This document shows, piece by piece, positions 31,953 to 42,874 of a DNA stretch of 64,000 nucleotides (positions within the stretch are counted from its first letter, which is position 1; every line of letters starts with the position of its first letter). The notes below the pieces were generated by a model that did no database searches, had not been told where the DNA came from, and worked only from the letters and a program-made list of their open reading frames with translations. The stretch is from Anopheles merus (lineage: Eukaryota > Arthropoda > Insecta > Diptera > Culicidae). The stretch lies in the NCBI RefSeq assembly GCF_017562075.2, contig NC_054083.1, forward strand, positions 186,001 through 250,000, read 5' to 3'. A program made the position numbers and the translations under genes.

Positions 31953-34617
31953 TTACATTAGGTCAAAATCGGAAATAATTGTACAGCTGGGACGAGAAAG
32001 CTTGAAGCTGCGTACGCCCTGAGCAGTAACAGAAGTACCAGTTACATCTAAAAGTTTCAAATGTGGTGCAGCTGATTCGAGATGGTCCAACGATATGTCC
32101 GTCACAAGCTTATAATTTCGCACAGACAATCTTTCCAGACCGGTAACATTGTGATGTAATATTCCTCCTAAAAAACCTTCCGCAAGTTCATTACGTGATA
32201 TTCCGTACGCACATATTCCACGATCACTGATTAACGATACGTAATTTGGAGCTGGTTGCCCTGCACCCAAATTTACAAATACTTGATGCTGGTAGCCTCG
32301 GCCAGGCCCATTAGCAATTGCAGGGAAGTTTTCTGGGAAATTTCCGGGCATAATAATTACGTGTGGCAAGACACGTTGCGGTGGTGGATTATTTTCCTGA
32401 CCATCGTGATGATTATTCTGCACTGGAACATTAATGGCTGCATCATGGAATCGCATGTGAACTGAAACAACAATTATAAAAAAGCAGAATCGAACACGTT
32501 AAGTTTTTTTTTCATGATTATCTTACTACAGTCCGTTCCCGAGCTACGCGGTTTCTGCGACGAATCCGCGTAAGTTGAATTTCACGTTTTTTGACTAAAA
32601 TACTATTGATTACTCGGAGTTTTAGATTTAATTTTTTACACTTTATCATTTGTTTGATATGATTTGTGCAGAAAATTCTAATATTTTTGGCTTTAAAGCG
32701 ATTTCAATTTGTTAGCAAAAATGCAATTTATACAGAACTTGAAGCAAATTGTGGTTATTTGACATTTAATCTATCAAATTTAGAATACCGCGTATCTCCG
32801 AATCGGCGTAACTCGGGAACAGACTGTACTTAAAACTCCAATATGATCCAATACATAAACAAATTTCTAGGACATTAAAATAGCTAGTGTTTAAGTGTAT
32901 TATTTTGATGCCTACCATTCAAAAAAGGTTGCTCGCGTTCTATTGGACCGTTTTCAACATGAGCTTGAGCTGCAATTTCAGGTTGGAGTTCACGCACAGG
33001 GGGTCGATGAGCATTATTTCCACGAGCATCAAAAATATGTTGATATGCAGCATTGATTTGATCACCAGCTCGACGTAAAAATGGAGGATTTTCTAATTCG
33101 ACATGCTCTCTACGTCGCAGTAGCAAATCTCTATTAATAATACGTACAATGTGTTGTCGATCCACATTGTTATGATTATTTTCTTCACCTCTTATGGGTT
33201 CTACCTGTTGATTTTGTTCGTCTGCGGGACTTACAGCACGTACCCTTCGCGCTTCTAAGTGTGGGGGCGGAGAACCTTGCACTTCGGGTCTGTCTGCTGC
33301 CGGGGCCGGTGGTTGAACTCGTTGATTATTGATCAAAACACCTGCTCGTCCCCGTACAATTCGAATTAAATTATCTTGATTTCCTTGTACCTGTCTTGGA
33401 TAGTCTCCGTGTACTACGCGTATCTCAAACACTCCATGTGCTGGCTGCGGATTATTGGGAGGAACACGTGCATCTTCTATTTGTCCTTCAATAACCATCT
33501 GATGTGCAGGTGCACGATCGTCAACATTTTCATTTTGGCGTAGATCAGGAACGGCCAAACGATGCAATTGTTCGACACGTAAGCGTTCTGCTTCATTGTA
33601 CTCATGAAGTCCATTTTCAGTTCGTAAATGCTCAGGACATTCGAGCTTTAATTCCTTTAAAGAGCGCACGATGTTGAAACAGCTCACATCGGAATCGGAT
33701 ATTGGGGTATCACGTAAATCAAGAATTTCCAGTTTTTTAAAACCGAAACGAGTCGCTAAACTGGCATATGGAACACTGTCTTTAATATTTGCACATCCCT
33801 TCAAGCTTAAATATCTTAAATTTGGTAGCTTTGAAAGAATCATAAAATCATGCGTGTCGAACCAAGCACAATATTCAATTGTAAGTTCATCTAAGCGATC
33901 GAAATATTTATACATATTGGATAAAAATGAACGCATTTGCTGCGGGGGTACTATGGGATGGCTGTTAATATTTTGCACTGACAATGCGCACTTGCGAAGC
34001 GCCAGCGAGCGTAAACAGTGGGGAAACAAGATAATGCTGACTTCGTTCATATCGATATATGCTTCGGTAAGCTCCAATCGTTCTAATAAACAGCATCGAG
34101 TTTCTATGGATTTTAGAATACCTGGTGTCAATGTCGGAACGTTCCATTGTTCAGCAGGATAAACACTCGCCATACCACGTATTTTTAAACTTTTAGTTGT
34201 GCCAGGTTGTAGATATTCAACGCATCGATGCACTTCCATTGTAAGTAGCTTGACTGAAGTGAAATCTGCATCTATCCATAGAGTTTTGTCAGCAACTAAC
34301 CTTTGTAGTCGGATACACACCTTAGATAATGGAATCAAACTAATATTGTCCAATTGCTTGAATACAAGAAGAAGTATTTCATCGCTAAGGTCTAGCAAAT
34401 TAATGTAGGACTTATGGGTACATGGTTCGACTATTTTGTTAAGAAGGCCAATCCGTTCAATGATTTGATGCTTCGCCTCTGGTTTCGTTGTGCTATTATC
34501 CGGTTCGTCCGATAATTTTCTCTTCCGTCGATGCTCGAAATGTTGTTGAGGCAGCTTAGATGCAATACTAGATGATGGCATATCTGGGATATGTTCCTGC
34601 ATTCGTATCGGATCCAT
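31953..34617 (-). CDS. F-box/leucine-rich-repeat protein (two exons, 736 aa)
   Basis: Probable substrate-recognition subunit of an SCF ubiquitin ligase. Exon 1 is 34617-32916 and exon 2 is 32461-31953; the donor G|GTAGGC and acceptor TTTCAG|TT join in frame. Residues 15-40 hold a basic cluster (HRRKRKLSDEP), possibly nuclear. The F-box is at about residues 72-120 (INLLDLSDEILLLVFKQL, PLSKVCIRLQRLV). Leucine-rich repeats run from about 160 to 330 (LERLELTEAYI, LRYLSLKGCANIKD, LEILDLRDTPISD). A long Gln/Asn/Pro/Arg-rich linker follows (about 350-620), then C-terminal repeats (LERLSVRNYKLVTDISLDH, LKLLDVTGTSV). The split of the repeats by a disordered linker is unusual. No stop or shift is seen. 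I do not know its orthologue name. Confidence 0.9.
32529..32826. mobile_element. 298-bp pogo/Tigger-like MITE in the F-box gene intron
   Basis: Ends CAGTCCGTTCCCGAGCTACG and CGTAACTCGGGAACAGACTG, flanked by TA. Intact sister of the split copy at 19900-24464. It makes up most of the 454-bp intron and leaves both splice sites untouched. Confidence 0.88.
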
Positions 34618-34899
34618 GTTATATGGCTATCGAAGTTGGTATCGTAAATTTGCCTATGCAGATTTTACCACTAGACTTCGTATTAAAAATTATTAAAAAA
34701 AAAAGAAATTATTATTCAGCAAAGTGAGAAGACGTATATTTAAGAAAACTGTGCTGCTGATTTGATGTTACGTTCTTCAAAACATCCAATTGATTGGTTT
34801 TATTTGTCCTGTCTACAGACACATAACCTATTAAGGCTTTTCAATAAGGCTGCGCTCTGGCACCAATCGAACACGACATCCGACTCGAACAAACCCATA
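34618..34899. other. F-box gene upstream region and old repeat
   Basis: Probable 5' UTR and promoter of the F-box gene; no clear TATA box. 34848-34899 (TGCGCTCTGGCACCAATCGA...) recurs at 36617-36665 and, more diverged, at 35455-35505. Confidence 0.5.
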
Positions 34900-35337
34900 C
34901 AGCAATTATCCTCAGTACGCGATACTCGATATACGCAAATTCGCAGTACGCGACCCAAGCGACAAAATCGACATGCTTTCTCGCTCTCTCAGGTTCACTG
35001 ATCTACTGGGTAGAATGAGAACGCATGTCGATTTTGTTAGTTGGGGATTCCTCTAAATTTGACAGCTTCATGTGTTTTTTGCAAATATTTTAATTCTTTG
35101 AAATGTTTTATGCTATTGTTGAATTTCCTAGATGTTCTTAGAGCATTTTGCATTAAATTTGTACAAAAGGTACCTGTTTTACAACAAAAAACATAAATGC
35201 AAAACTCAGTAACGATATTTTTTTACCCTCGAACCGGTAGTGTAAACTATTTTTATATTGGAATCCGCTATACGCGAAAACTCGATATACGCTATTGTGC
35301 TCGGTCCCGTGCGATAGCGTATATCGGATAATGACTG
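34900..35337. mobile_element. 438-bp pogo/Tigger-like MITE, divergent subfamily
   Basis: Ends CAGCAATTATCCTCAGTACG and CGTATATCGGATAATGACTG with TA on both sides. Interior shares sequence with the copy at 43520/48363-48564. It is inserted in the older repeat whose halves flank it. Confidence 0.8.
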
Positions 35338-35549
35338 TATATTCATATGGAGGTGCATTGTAAGACACAAAAAAACAAACAAGACAAACATGTCAAATCC
35401 CATACATTTTTCATGTTCGATGTCGTGTTCGATTGCTGCTAGAGCGCCGGGTAAGGCGGCACCCTGCAACGATTCGAACATGATATCCTACTCGAACAAA
35501 CCAACATAATCATATGGAAATGCACTGTCAGATAATGTCGAACATACAC
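35338..35549. repeat. Old dispersed repeat, second unit
   Basis: CGAACA...GACATCCGACTCGAACAAAC-like sequence appears before and after the MITE (34866-34899 and 35475-35510), each followed by a CATATGGAnnTGCA segment. I read it as a degraded tandem or TIR pair with no coding content. Confidence 0.5.
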
Positions 35550-36587
35550 TCTTAAAATTTTTTGCCGAATCTCGGTTAATTTTTGCCGAGATCTGCACAA
35601 CTGAGATCTCGGCAAAGATCTCGGTTAAATTTCTGTTGCCGACATCTCGGTTAATGTCATTTTGTTTTGACGTTTACGTTTAACCGAGATATTCGGTCAG
35701 AGCAAATCGAGATTTCGGCTAAATATAAAAAAACATTTTATTTTTATTTTAGTGATTTTATTTGCGTATCAAATGGGTTTTTTTATGTGATGGAAAGCGT
35801 TGGGACAGGCGCCGATTCAACCGCCGGATGGGGCACAGCGTTTGGATGTGGTACCGGTACAGGATTATGAGCCGCACAAGGAGCGGGCACTGGTACAGGC
35901 ACGGTTCTGTAAAGCGGGCAGAGTGAAACTTTAAGTCTGAGTAAACCCTTTTTAGATTTCATGTGATCGAGTGTTGATACTTACCTTGTGTAGGTGGCCG
36001 GAAATGAATCCTGGAAGTCTGAACGGTCTGGCAAAGGTTGAACCAACCGGATTAGCTTCCACATCTGATCCTTAAATAGGGACTGCTCCGAGCGACGCTC
36101 TGAAGAGCACCGGTTGCGTACGCTGATGGAGTTTCCTAGCCCCAACCCCGCTTCATACCTGTGCTCCATCGCACGCTACTGATTCTCGTTTTTTCACGCT
36201 GAGAGACTCATTTTCACTTTTTTTACATTTTTTATTTTACATCAATTTCTTCACACTCACTCCGAAAGGTTTTCGTTTCATTAGCACGAGATTAACAGAA
36301 TGGCGAATGACAGATAGAATACCGAGCCTCGGCTAATCCAAGTAGTAAAGCTGAATTCTCGGTTATTTTGACGGATTATCTCGGTGACAGCAGTGTTAAC
36401 GTATGTGCTCGGCATGTTGTGTTGCCGAGTTTCGGTTCAAATTTTTATTTAACTGATACTTCAGTTTTAAATGGTACTGATTTTCAGCTACAGGGTTTTT
36501 AAACTGACATATCAGCAAGAATCGAAAGAGCCGACGGAGATCGGCAGTTTTTTTAACCGAGGTCGTGAAATATTTTTAAGTGTGTAC
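35550..36587. mobile_element. 1.04-kb inverted-repeat element carrying a spliced ORF
   Basis: Ends ACACTCTTAAAATTTTTTGC (35550) and the inverted TTTTTAAGTGTGT (36587) pair up, with inner repeats of CTCGGTTAA/TTAACCGAG (at least five). TA lies at both outer edges, so Tc1/mariner-like mobilisation is possible. It has no transposase but holds a two-exon frame on the minus strand (next entry). Confidence 0.72.
35783..36169 (-). CDS. Two-exon ORF of 102 codons inside an inverted-repeat element
   Basis: Exon 1 is 36169-35985 (ATG to ...FPATYT) and ends in a consensus donor AG|GTAAGTATC. Exon 2 is 35906-35783, after a TTTACAG acceptor; the intron is 78 bp. The join keeps frame and gives a 102-residue product: a charged N-terminal half (residues 20-55, with DQMWKLIRLVQPLPDRSDFQ) and a Pro/Val/Ala-rich tail (TVPVPVPAP, NPVPVPHPNAVPHP). 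There is no signal peptide or membrane segment. I do not recognise the family. It could be a captured host gene fragment or an accessory protein of the parent transposon. Without the splice the frame stops at once after exon 1. Confidence 0.55.
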
Positions 36588-36663
36588 TAAACAAACAACG
36601 CGACGAACATGGCACTTTAAGACTGCGCTCTGGCACCAATCGAACACGCTCGAGCAGACCAAC
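36588..36663. repeat. Third partial copy of the old dispersed repeat
   Basis: GACTGCGCTCTGGCACCAAT (36613) repeats 34846-34865 exactly or nearly so. Short link between two elements. Confidence 0.55.
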
Positions 36664-37838
36664 CCAAGCTCCCGACCACGCTGGTTTTCGCTGGTCTTTT
36701 CGGGAATAATTCGTTAACGAATTATCCCCGAAAATATCAACAAAATACAGACCATTTTTGGGGATAGTGAACAAACGTGATGGATGAACCCATGCAAAAA
36801 AGAGCTAAAAATAGAAATGAACATTCGGAATTACTCCCTCCCCTCATGCTCCCATTCATTCTCATGCATCATTCGTGATGCTACCAACCACTTCGCTAGT
36901 TCTCCTTCGAATCACTTTGCCAGTTGCGCCACCATATCATTATTAATTATCGGGCTATTTACTGGTTTTGTTGTATGAAGGGGTACTGATACTAAATGAA
37001 TCAAAATAAATTTATAAAACAATAAAGATAACAGATTGACTGTTAAACACGCATTTCTAACAATGAGTAAAAGGGTCTGAACTTATTGAAAATGGATATT
37101 TTTAAAAAAAGAAAACTTTAAATCATTACTGAAAACAATAAAAATGAAATTGAACTTAGGTCGACTAAGGTACAAACATTACACCAATAACCATTGACCA
37201 CAACTACTTCATGAACATGAGTTGTTATCTTTCACTTTTAAACCCTTCAAATACCCAAGCTCCCGACCACGCTGGTTTTCGCTGGTCTTTTCGGGGATAA
37301 TTCGTTAACGAATTATCCCCGAAAAGACCAACGAAATACAGATCATTTTCGGGGATAGTGAACACACGCGAAAGATGAACCCATGCAAAAAAGAGCTAAA
37401 AATAGAAATGAACATTCGGATTCACTCCCTCCACTCATGATCATGCTTCATCCTTGATGCTACCAACCACATCGCTAGTTCTACTTCGAATCACTTTGCC
37501 AGTTGCGCCACCATATTATTATTCATTATCGTGCTATTTACTGGTTTGTTTGTATGAAGGGGTACTGATACTAAAAGAATTAAAAGAAATAAATAAAACA
37601 ATAAAAATAACAGATTAACTATTAAACACGCATTTCTAACAATGAGTAAATGGGTTTGAAGTTATTGGAGCTGGATGTTTTAAAAATTAAATAAAACTTT
37701 AAATCATAAAAAAAAACAAAAAAATGGAATTGAACTCAGGTCGACCATGGTACAAACATTACACCATTAACATTTGACCATAACTAGTTCATGAACATGA
37801 ATTGTTATCTATCACTTTTAAACCCTTCAAATATAGTA
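36664..37838. repeat. Tandem duplication of a ~590-bp non-coding unit
   Basis: Units 36664-37255 and 37256-37838 both start CCCAAGCTCCCGACCACGCT, contain a GGGGATAATTCGTTAACGAA palindrome and end ATGAACATGA(G/A)TTGTTATC...CCTTCAAATA. They differ by substitutions and small indels (about 10%). The CCCAAGC start pairs with GCTTGGG at 37957 and 38076, suggesting a DNA-transposon end. Confidence 0.85.
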
Positions 37839-38080
37839 CAATGAACAAAGAGATGTGTAAAAGTTCATCGATGCGTGTGAGAGAGTAGGGCTGATGAATA
37901 GAAAGAGATGGCATGAGTTTGTGTTCATTATCCCCGAAAAATTTCGCTTGGGTATAGCACAATGAACAAAGAGAAGCGTAAAAGTTCATCGATACGTGTG
38001 AGAGAGTAGGGCTGATGAATAGAAAAGGATGGCATGAGTTTGTGTTCATTATCCCCGAAAAATTTCGCTTGGGAATATAG
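37839..38080. repeat. Tandem duplication of a ~119-bp unit
   Basis: Two units (GTACAATGAACAAAGAG...CCCCGAAAAATTTCGCTTGGG, ending near 37957 and 38076) abut the larger tandem repeat. They share the CCCCGAAAA element seen at its other end, so both probably derive from one transposon with duplicated ends. Confidence 0.82.
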
Positions 38081-38090
38081 GGCATGGCCA

Positions 38091-38400
38091 CTTAACCGTT
38101 CAAATAGACATAGAGCGAAAACGTCGCGCGCGATGAAAAATAGCTCAAAATTTCACTCCGTGTAGATCAAAGTAGCTCATTTGACTCAGTCAACAAACTT
38201 GTTATATAATTGAAAACACACAAAAATAGGTTCAAATGTGTCCAAATTTTATTTTTTTTTGCGTTTGGCTTTAATTTGGCTCGTAAACAAACTAGATAAT
38301 TAGATTATTTCGGATCAAGAAAAAATGTCGCCCGAGATGATAGCCCTGTCTTCAAACTTGAGCTACCTTTTGTAGCTTTACGTCTATTTGAACGGTAAGA
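38091..38400. mobile_element. ~310-bp MITE with ACCGTTCAAATAGAC ends
   Basis: Terminal inverted repeats CCGTTCAAATAGAC(AT)AGAGC and GCTTTACGTCTATTTGAACGG. The interior has repeated ATAGCTCAAAATT/AGCTAC motifs in opposite orientation. No frame. The duplication is unclear (TA or TAA). Confidence 0.78.
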
Positions 38401-38462
38401 GGCGAAAGAACTCCGAAGGAGCCAAAGCCTCTCTAAACAATTCCAAGAACAACAACAGCGCA
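38401..38462. repeat. Short (AAC)n-tailed SINE-like repeat, second copy
   Basis: GGCGAAAGAACTCCGAAGGA...AGCCTCTCTAAAC...AACAACAAC matches 12447-12500. Confidence 0.6.
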
Positions 38463-38636
38463 TTGCCACGGAGGTGACAAAATGTAAAAAAAAATCAAAT
38501 TTGTCAAAATTGCTTGTCAACTGCAAAAATGAGCTTTTCCTGTGGCCACACCAAAAACATACACAAGAACGACAAAAATCTCAAACATCGGAACATCATC
38601 GATATTATGTTTAAGAAGTACTAAAAAGGTACAAAT

Positions 38637-38800
38637 TGTTGAGATACCAATTCAATACGTGGAAACCGTGCTTAATGTATTCACATATACAACTGTACAC
38701 TTGTAAATATCTTGAACTAGAATGTAGAATAAAAACTCTCAGTTGAGCATTGGCAATCGACAGCAACGGTTGTGTTTACTGCGCTCGCATATGCTCAATA
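38637..38800 (+). repeat. 5' LTR of copia A
   Basis: 164 bp, TGTTGAGATACC to GCTCAATA. Same length as the 3' LTR once the MITE there is removed. Confidence 0.9.
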
Positions 38801-38919
38801 GGTTATGGGCCAAGTCCCGCCTGAACACGTTTAATCCAGTACTGCGAAAACAAATACCGGCTTCTTTTGTGAAGTGATTGTTTAACGGACAGTGCAGTGA
38901 AAACTGGTGGTGTTGAACC

Positions 38920-40290
38920 ATGGAAGATGATAAAGTTGTGTTGTTACCATTGCTTAATGGAACGAACTTTGCTTCATGGAAATATAGAATGTTAATTCTA
39001 TTAGAAGAAAAAGGACTTTCCGATTGTATTCAGAAAGAACGAAAAGATGGTGATGATCTTAGTAAAAATGACAAGAAGTGTAAACTTTTACTGATCTCAC
39101 GTATAGCAGATTCGCAGTTGGAATATGTTCGCGATAAACATACTCCGAAAGAAATGTGGGATACACTCCATAGTATTTACGAAAGAAAAAGTTTAGCGTC
39201 CCGAATGTTCTTGAAGAAAAAATTGCTTGCGCTGAAACACCAAAGTGGCTCGCTTCGAGAGCATTTCTTGGAATTCGACAAATTGGTGCGCGATTACAAA
39301 GCAACTGGTGGAAAAATGGACGATGAAGATGTGATTTGCCATCTTCTTCTTACTTTGAATTCGTCGTATGCAACGCTCGTGACGTCTTTGGAAACAATGC
39401 CGGAGAATAGCTTAACTGTCGATTTCGTGAAAAGTCGACTGCTTGACGAAGAGACAAAGCATCAAAGTGGTAGTGTGGTGGACAGCTCGAGTTCGGAACC
39501 AGCGGCGTTTTCTAGTACAAACGGTTGGCAGCGAAAACCACAGCAGCAAACGAGAACAATAAAATGTTTTGTGTGTAAAAAGAACGGCCACAAGGCAAAT
39601 CAGTGTCCAGAAAAGAACAAAGCAACGGGAAGAAACCCAACAAAGAAATTCAGCGCGTACCTTGGTGGTGACGATGACGATTCGCGTGGTGTGTGTTTCG
39701 TGAACAATGGGAAATTTCCGATGAATTCTGACGGAACATGGATTGTCGATTCTGGGTCGTCGGAGCATATATCAAATAATTTTAGTTTATTTCGCGAGTT
39801 AAGGAAATTAAGTTCACCAGTGAATATTTCGGTCGCGAAAGAAAATCAGTTTATTACAGCTTGGCATGAAGGTGACATAGTATTTGATCGTGGTGGTAGT
39901 GATGAAATTCCAGTTACCCTGAAAACGTTTTGTATGTGCCGAAAACTCCTACAAATTTGTTATCCATACGGAAAATAACAAATAGTGGTTTTAAAGTTAT
40001 TTTTGATGATGGGTGCGTAGAAGTGTTAACAAAACGAGGGAAATTAATAGTGAAAGGAGAGTTACGTGGAAAACTGTATTGGTTGAATTTCAACAATTCG
40101 AACACATATGAGGCGTATTATTCTTGTGGACAAATTCCACGGAACCTAGAACAATGACATCATCGATTTGGCCATCTTAGTTTCAAAAATTTGGATAAGC
40201 TGATGAAAGGTGATATGGTTCGCGGTTTGGATGTGTCGGACAAAAGAAGCCTCGGAAACGAAAATGTGTTTTGTGAAGCATGCAATACAG
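38920..40290 (+). pseudogene. Copia A Gag, zinc knuckle, protease, pre-integrase
   Basis: ATG at 38920 starts Gag (LLPLLNGTNFASWKYRMLIL, EMWDTLHSIYERK). Zinc knuckle CFVCKKNGHKANQC is at residues about 216-229, then protease TWIVDSGSSEHI near 39740. A frameshift near 39935 moves the frame to YVPKTPTNLLSIRKI (39930-40157), then an in-frame TGA at 40155-40157, then HHRFGHLSFKNLDKL and CEACNTAH, where the integrase should begin. Confidence 0.9.
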
Positions 40291-40669
40291 CACATCTCTG
40301 ACGATGAAAACGATGATGACGAACCAAATGTGCAAATCGAGAAATCTGGTGAAACATCTGAACCAAGCACAGTAGACGAAAGTTTCCGGACATGTGACGA
40401 AGAAGAAGCGATGGATGATCGATCTGATGAACGCGAAGAAGCAGAATCATCGAGTCGTCGATCTGATAGAGAACGTAAACCACCCGGATGGCATGAAAAC
40501 TATGAGGTGGATTATGTGGGGTTTGCATTAAGTGCAACAACTTTTGTGAACGATTTACCGCGATCTTTAGAAGAAGCAAAGAATAGGCCTGATTGGAATA
40601 AGTGGAAAATAGCAGTCCAAGATGAAATGAATTCGCTTGAGAGTAACAACACATGGTCTTTAGTACAAC
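40291..40669 (+). pseudogene. Copia A linker after integrase deletion
   Basis: Directly after the pre-integrase CEACNTAH box the frame reads an acidic linker (SDDENDDDEPNVQIEKS) and the RT front (LEEAKNRPDWNKWKIAVQDE). The whole integrase catalytic core (DDE, about 250 residues) is gone. The element could not integrate itself. Confidence 0.86.
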
Positions 40670-41433
40670 CACCGACAAACCGACGTGACACTTCGATCAA
40701 AATGAGCTTCAAAAGTTGTCTCCTTATTTCAAATGAAAATACCAAGGACCGTAAAGATATCAGGTCAAGTTATAAGCCCGTTTTGACAGCTAGGTGGAAG
40801 AAGAATCAACGAAGAAAACTGACAGTTAGTTTTCCGCGTTTGGCGAACGCTTCAAGTTCTCGAAGGAAAATTTCCATTTTAAATCACGGGCTTTGTTCTA
40901 ATAAATTAAAATATTCACCCAAATTGATCTCCACCAAATATTGACCATGCAAAACATAAACAATCCATCAATACATATACAAGCGGAAAACCATCTGTCA
41001 AAATCGGAGCCCAGGGGGGGGATCGCCAAAAGCGCTAAAACTACACCTCATTATACATTCCACCTTGGAAAATACGTTAAACACTAGCGCCATCTCTATA
41101 ATGATTCGCTTACTATACTGACACAGAGAAGAAACTGCTAAATCCCCTTTTTGTTTTTCTTCGCAAATTCCAATCCGTATTGTTTTATGTACTTCTCAAA
41201 TCTTTTACATTGATTTGGAAACTTGTAAAATGATGTTCCCGGGTGTTTTGTCCAATAATCCTCACAAAATTATGCCTCACACTTCCTTTACCATTTGTAT
41301 TTAGAAAAGTTGTTTACATCGTAGCAGCAGTGAACAGAGCTTACTTTGACGGAAGTGTTCGCCTCACTGGTAAATGACAGTACTTTCGTGTGGGTCACTT
41401 TTGTAACGCCAGTGTCACGTCGGTTTGTCGGTG
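40670..41433. mobile_element. 764-bp DNA transposon with 26-bp TIRs, in copia A RT
   Basis: Perfect or near-perfect ends CACCGACAAACCGACGTGAC / GTCACGTCGGTTTGTCGGTG. The 7-mer gtacaac occurs on both sides (40663-40669, 41434-41440), and the RT frame resumes after it. No transposase. The superfamily is uncertain because 7 bp is not a standard duplication length; 5 bp (tacaa) is possible if the ends are extended by CC/GG. Confidence 0.85.
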
Positions 41434-41440
41434 GTACAAC

Positions 41441-42867
41441 TCCCAAAAGGTAGAAAAACAATATCATGCAAATGGGTTTTCAAGATAAAGAGGGAAAATG
41501 AACAAGAAGTTAGATACAAGGCTCGTTTAGTAGCCCGCGGATTTTCGCAAAGACAGGGTTTTGATTACTATGACACTTACTCCCCAGTTGCAAGGTTAGA
41601 TACCATAAGAACGGTGTTTGCTATAGCAAACTACAAAAATTGGTATATTCATCAAATGGACGTATGCACAGCATTTTTAAATGGTGAAATAAGTGAGGAA
41701 ATTTATATGGAACAACCAGAAGGTTTTGATCTCGGAAATGGTCTAGTTTGTTGTCTGAAGAAATCTTTATACGGCTTAAAACAAGCCTCTAGAGTATGGA
41801 ATAGGAAGTTCAATGAATTTGTTGAAAGTTTAAATTTCTTACCTAGTAATAATGATCCTTGCTTATACACAAGAGGAAGTGGCTCGAAAAGAATTATTAT
41901 GATTTTATATGTAGATGATTTACTAATCGTGGGAGAGAGTTTAGATATGATACGAACAGTAAAGAAAGCTCTTTCAGAACAATTCAAAATGACAGATAGT
42001 GAAGAAGTTAAGCATTTCTTAGGAATGGACATAGAACGCTGCAAAGAAAACAAATTACTGTACATTCATCAGAAAACTTTTCTTAATAATTTGTTGTTGC
42101 GGTTCAACATGAGTGATTGCAAATCAGTTGCAACTCCTATCGAATGTAATTTGAATTTAGAGAAAGGCAGAGAGAACGAAAGAATTGATAAACCGTATCG
42201 GGAATTGATAGGCTGTCTAATGTATGTGGCACTAACATCCCGTCCAGACCTATGCGCAGCAACGATTTATTTTAGCCAGTTCCAAAGTTGCCCTAATGAA
42301 GAACATTGGGTACATTTGAAAAGAATACTGAGATATATTAAGGGAACGTTAGATTTAAAATTGATATACGATGGAAATATAGATAGGGAGATATTAAAAG
42401 CATTTGCAGATACCGATTGGGCTAGCAACAAGATAGATAGAAAATCGTTATCAGGATATATTTTCAAGGTCTATGGAGCAACAGTTTGTTGGCTCACAAG
42501 GAAACAATCAACAATAGCATTGTCGTCCACAGAAGCAGAATTAATTTCTCTTACTAATGCAGTATGTCACGGAGCTTGGTTGGAACGATTGCTTGAAGAC
42601 TTAGGTTGCAAGCTAAGTAGTCCAATTCCTTATTATGAGGATAATCAGTCCACAATACGTGTAGCTGAAGATGAACGAAACTTAGGTCGGCTGAAGCATA
42701 TGAGTGTGAAGCATCTTTTTATAAGAGATAGAATCCAGAGCGGAAAGATCGTTTTAAAGTACATTGCTTCAGCAGAACAACAGGCTGACATAATGACGAA
42801 AGGTTTGCCTAGACAAAGTTTCACTATGCAAAGAATGAATTTAGGATTGTTAGTGATATTGAATTGA
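41441..42867 (+). CDS. Copia A RT and RNase H (open)
   Basis: RT with RYKARLVARGFSQRQG, YIHQMDVCTAFLNG, YGLKQASRVWNRK and catalytic MILYVDDLLIVGE, then RNase H with FADTDWASN (D), STEAELISLT (E), YEDNQSTIRVA (D) and the closing ADIMTKGLPRQSF. No stop or shift over 470 codons, in contrast to the damaged 5' half. Its start is lost because the MITE sits at the RT N-terminus. Confidence 0.92.
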
Positions 42868-42874
42868 GGGGGAG

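Noticed and set aside
34762..35001. 79-codon plus-strand frame upstream of the F-box gene
   Set aside because: Composed of repeat sequence shared with 36617 and of a MITE arm; no start context or homology.
36664..38080. Possible CRISPR-like or satellite array
   Set aside because: Only two copies of each unit, hundreds of bases long, no spacers, eukaryotic context. It is a local duplication within a transposon.
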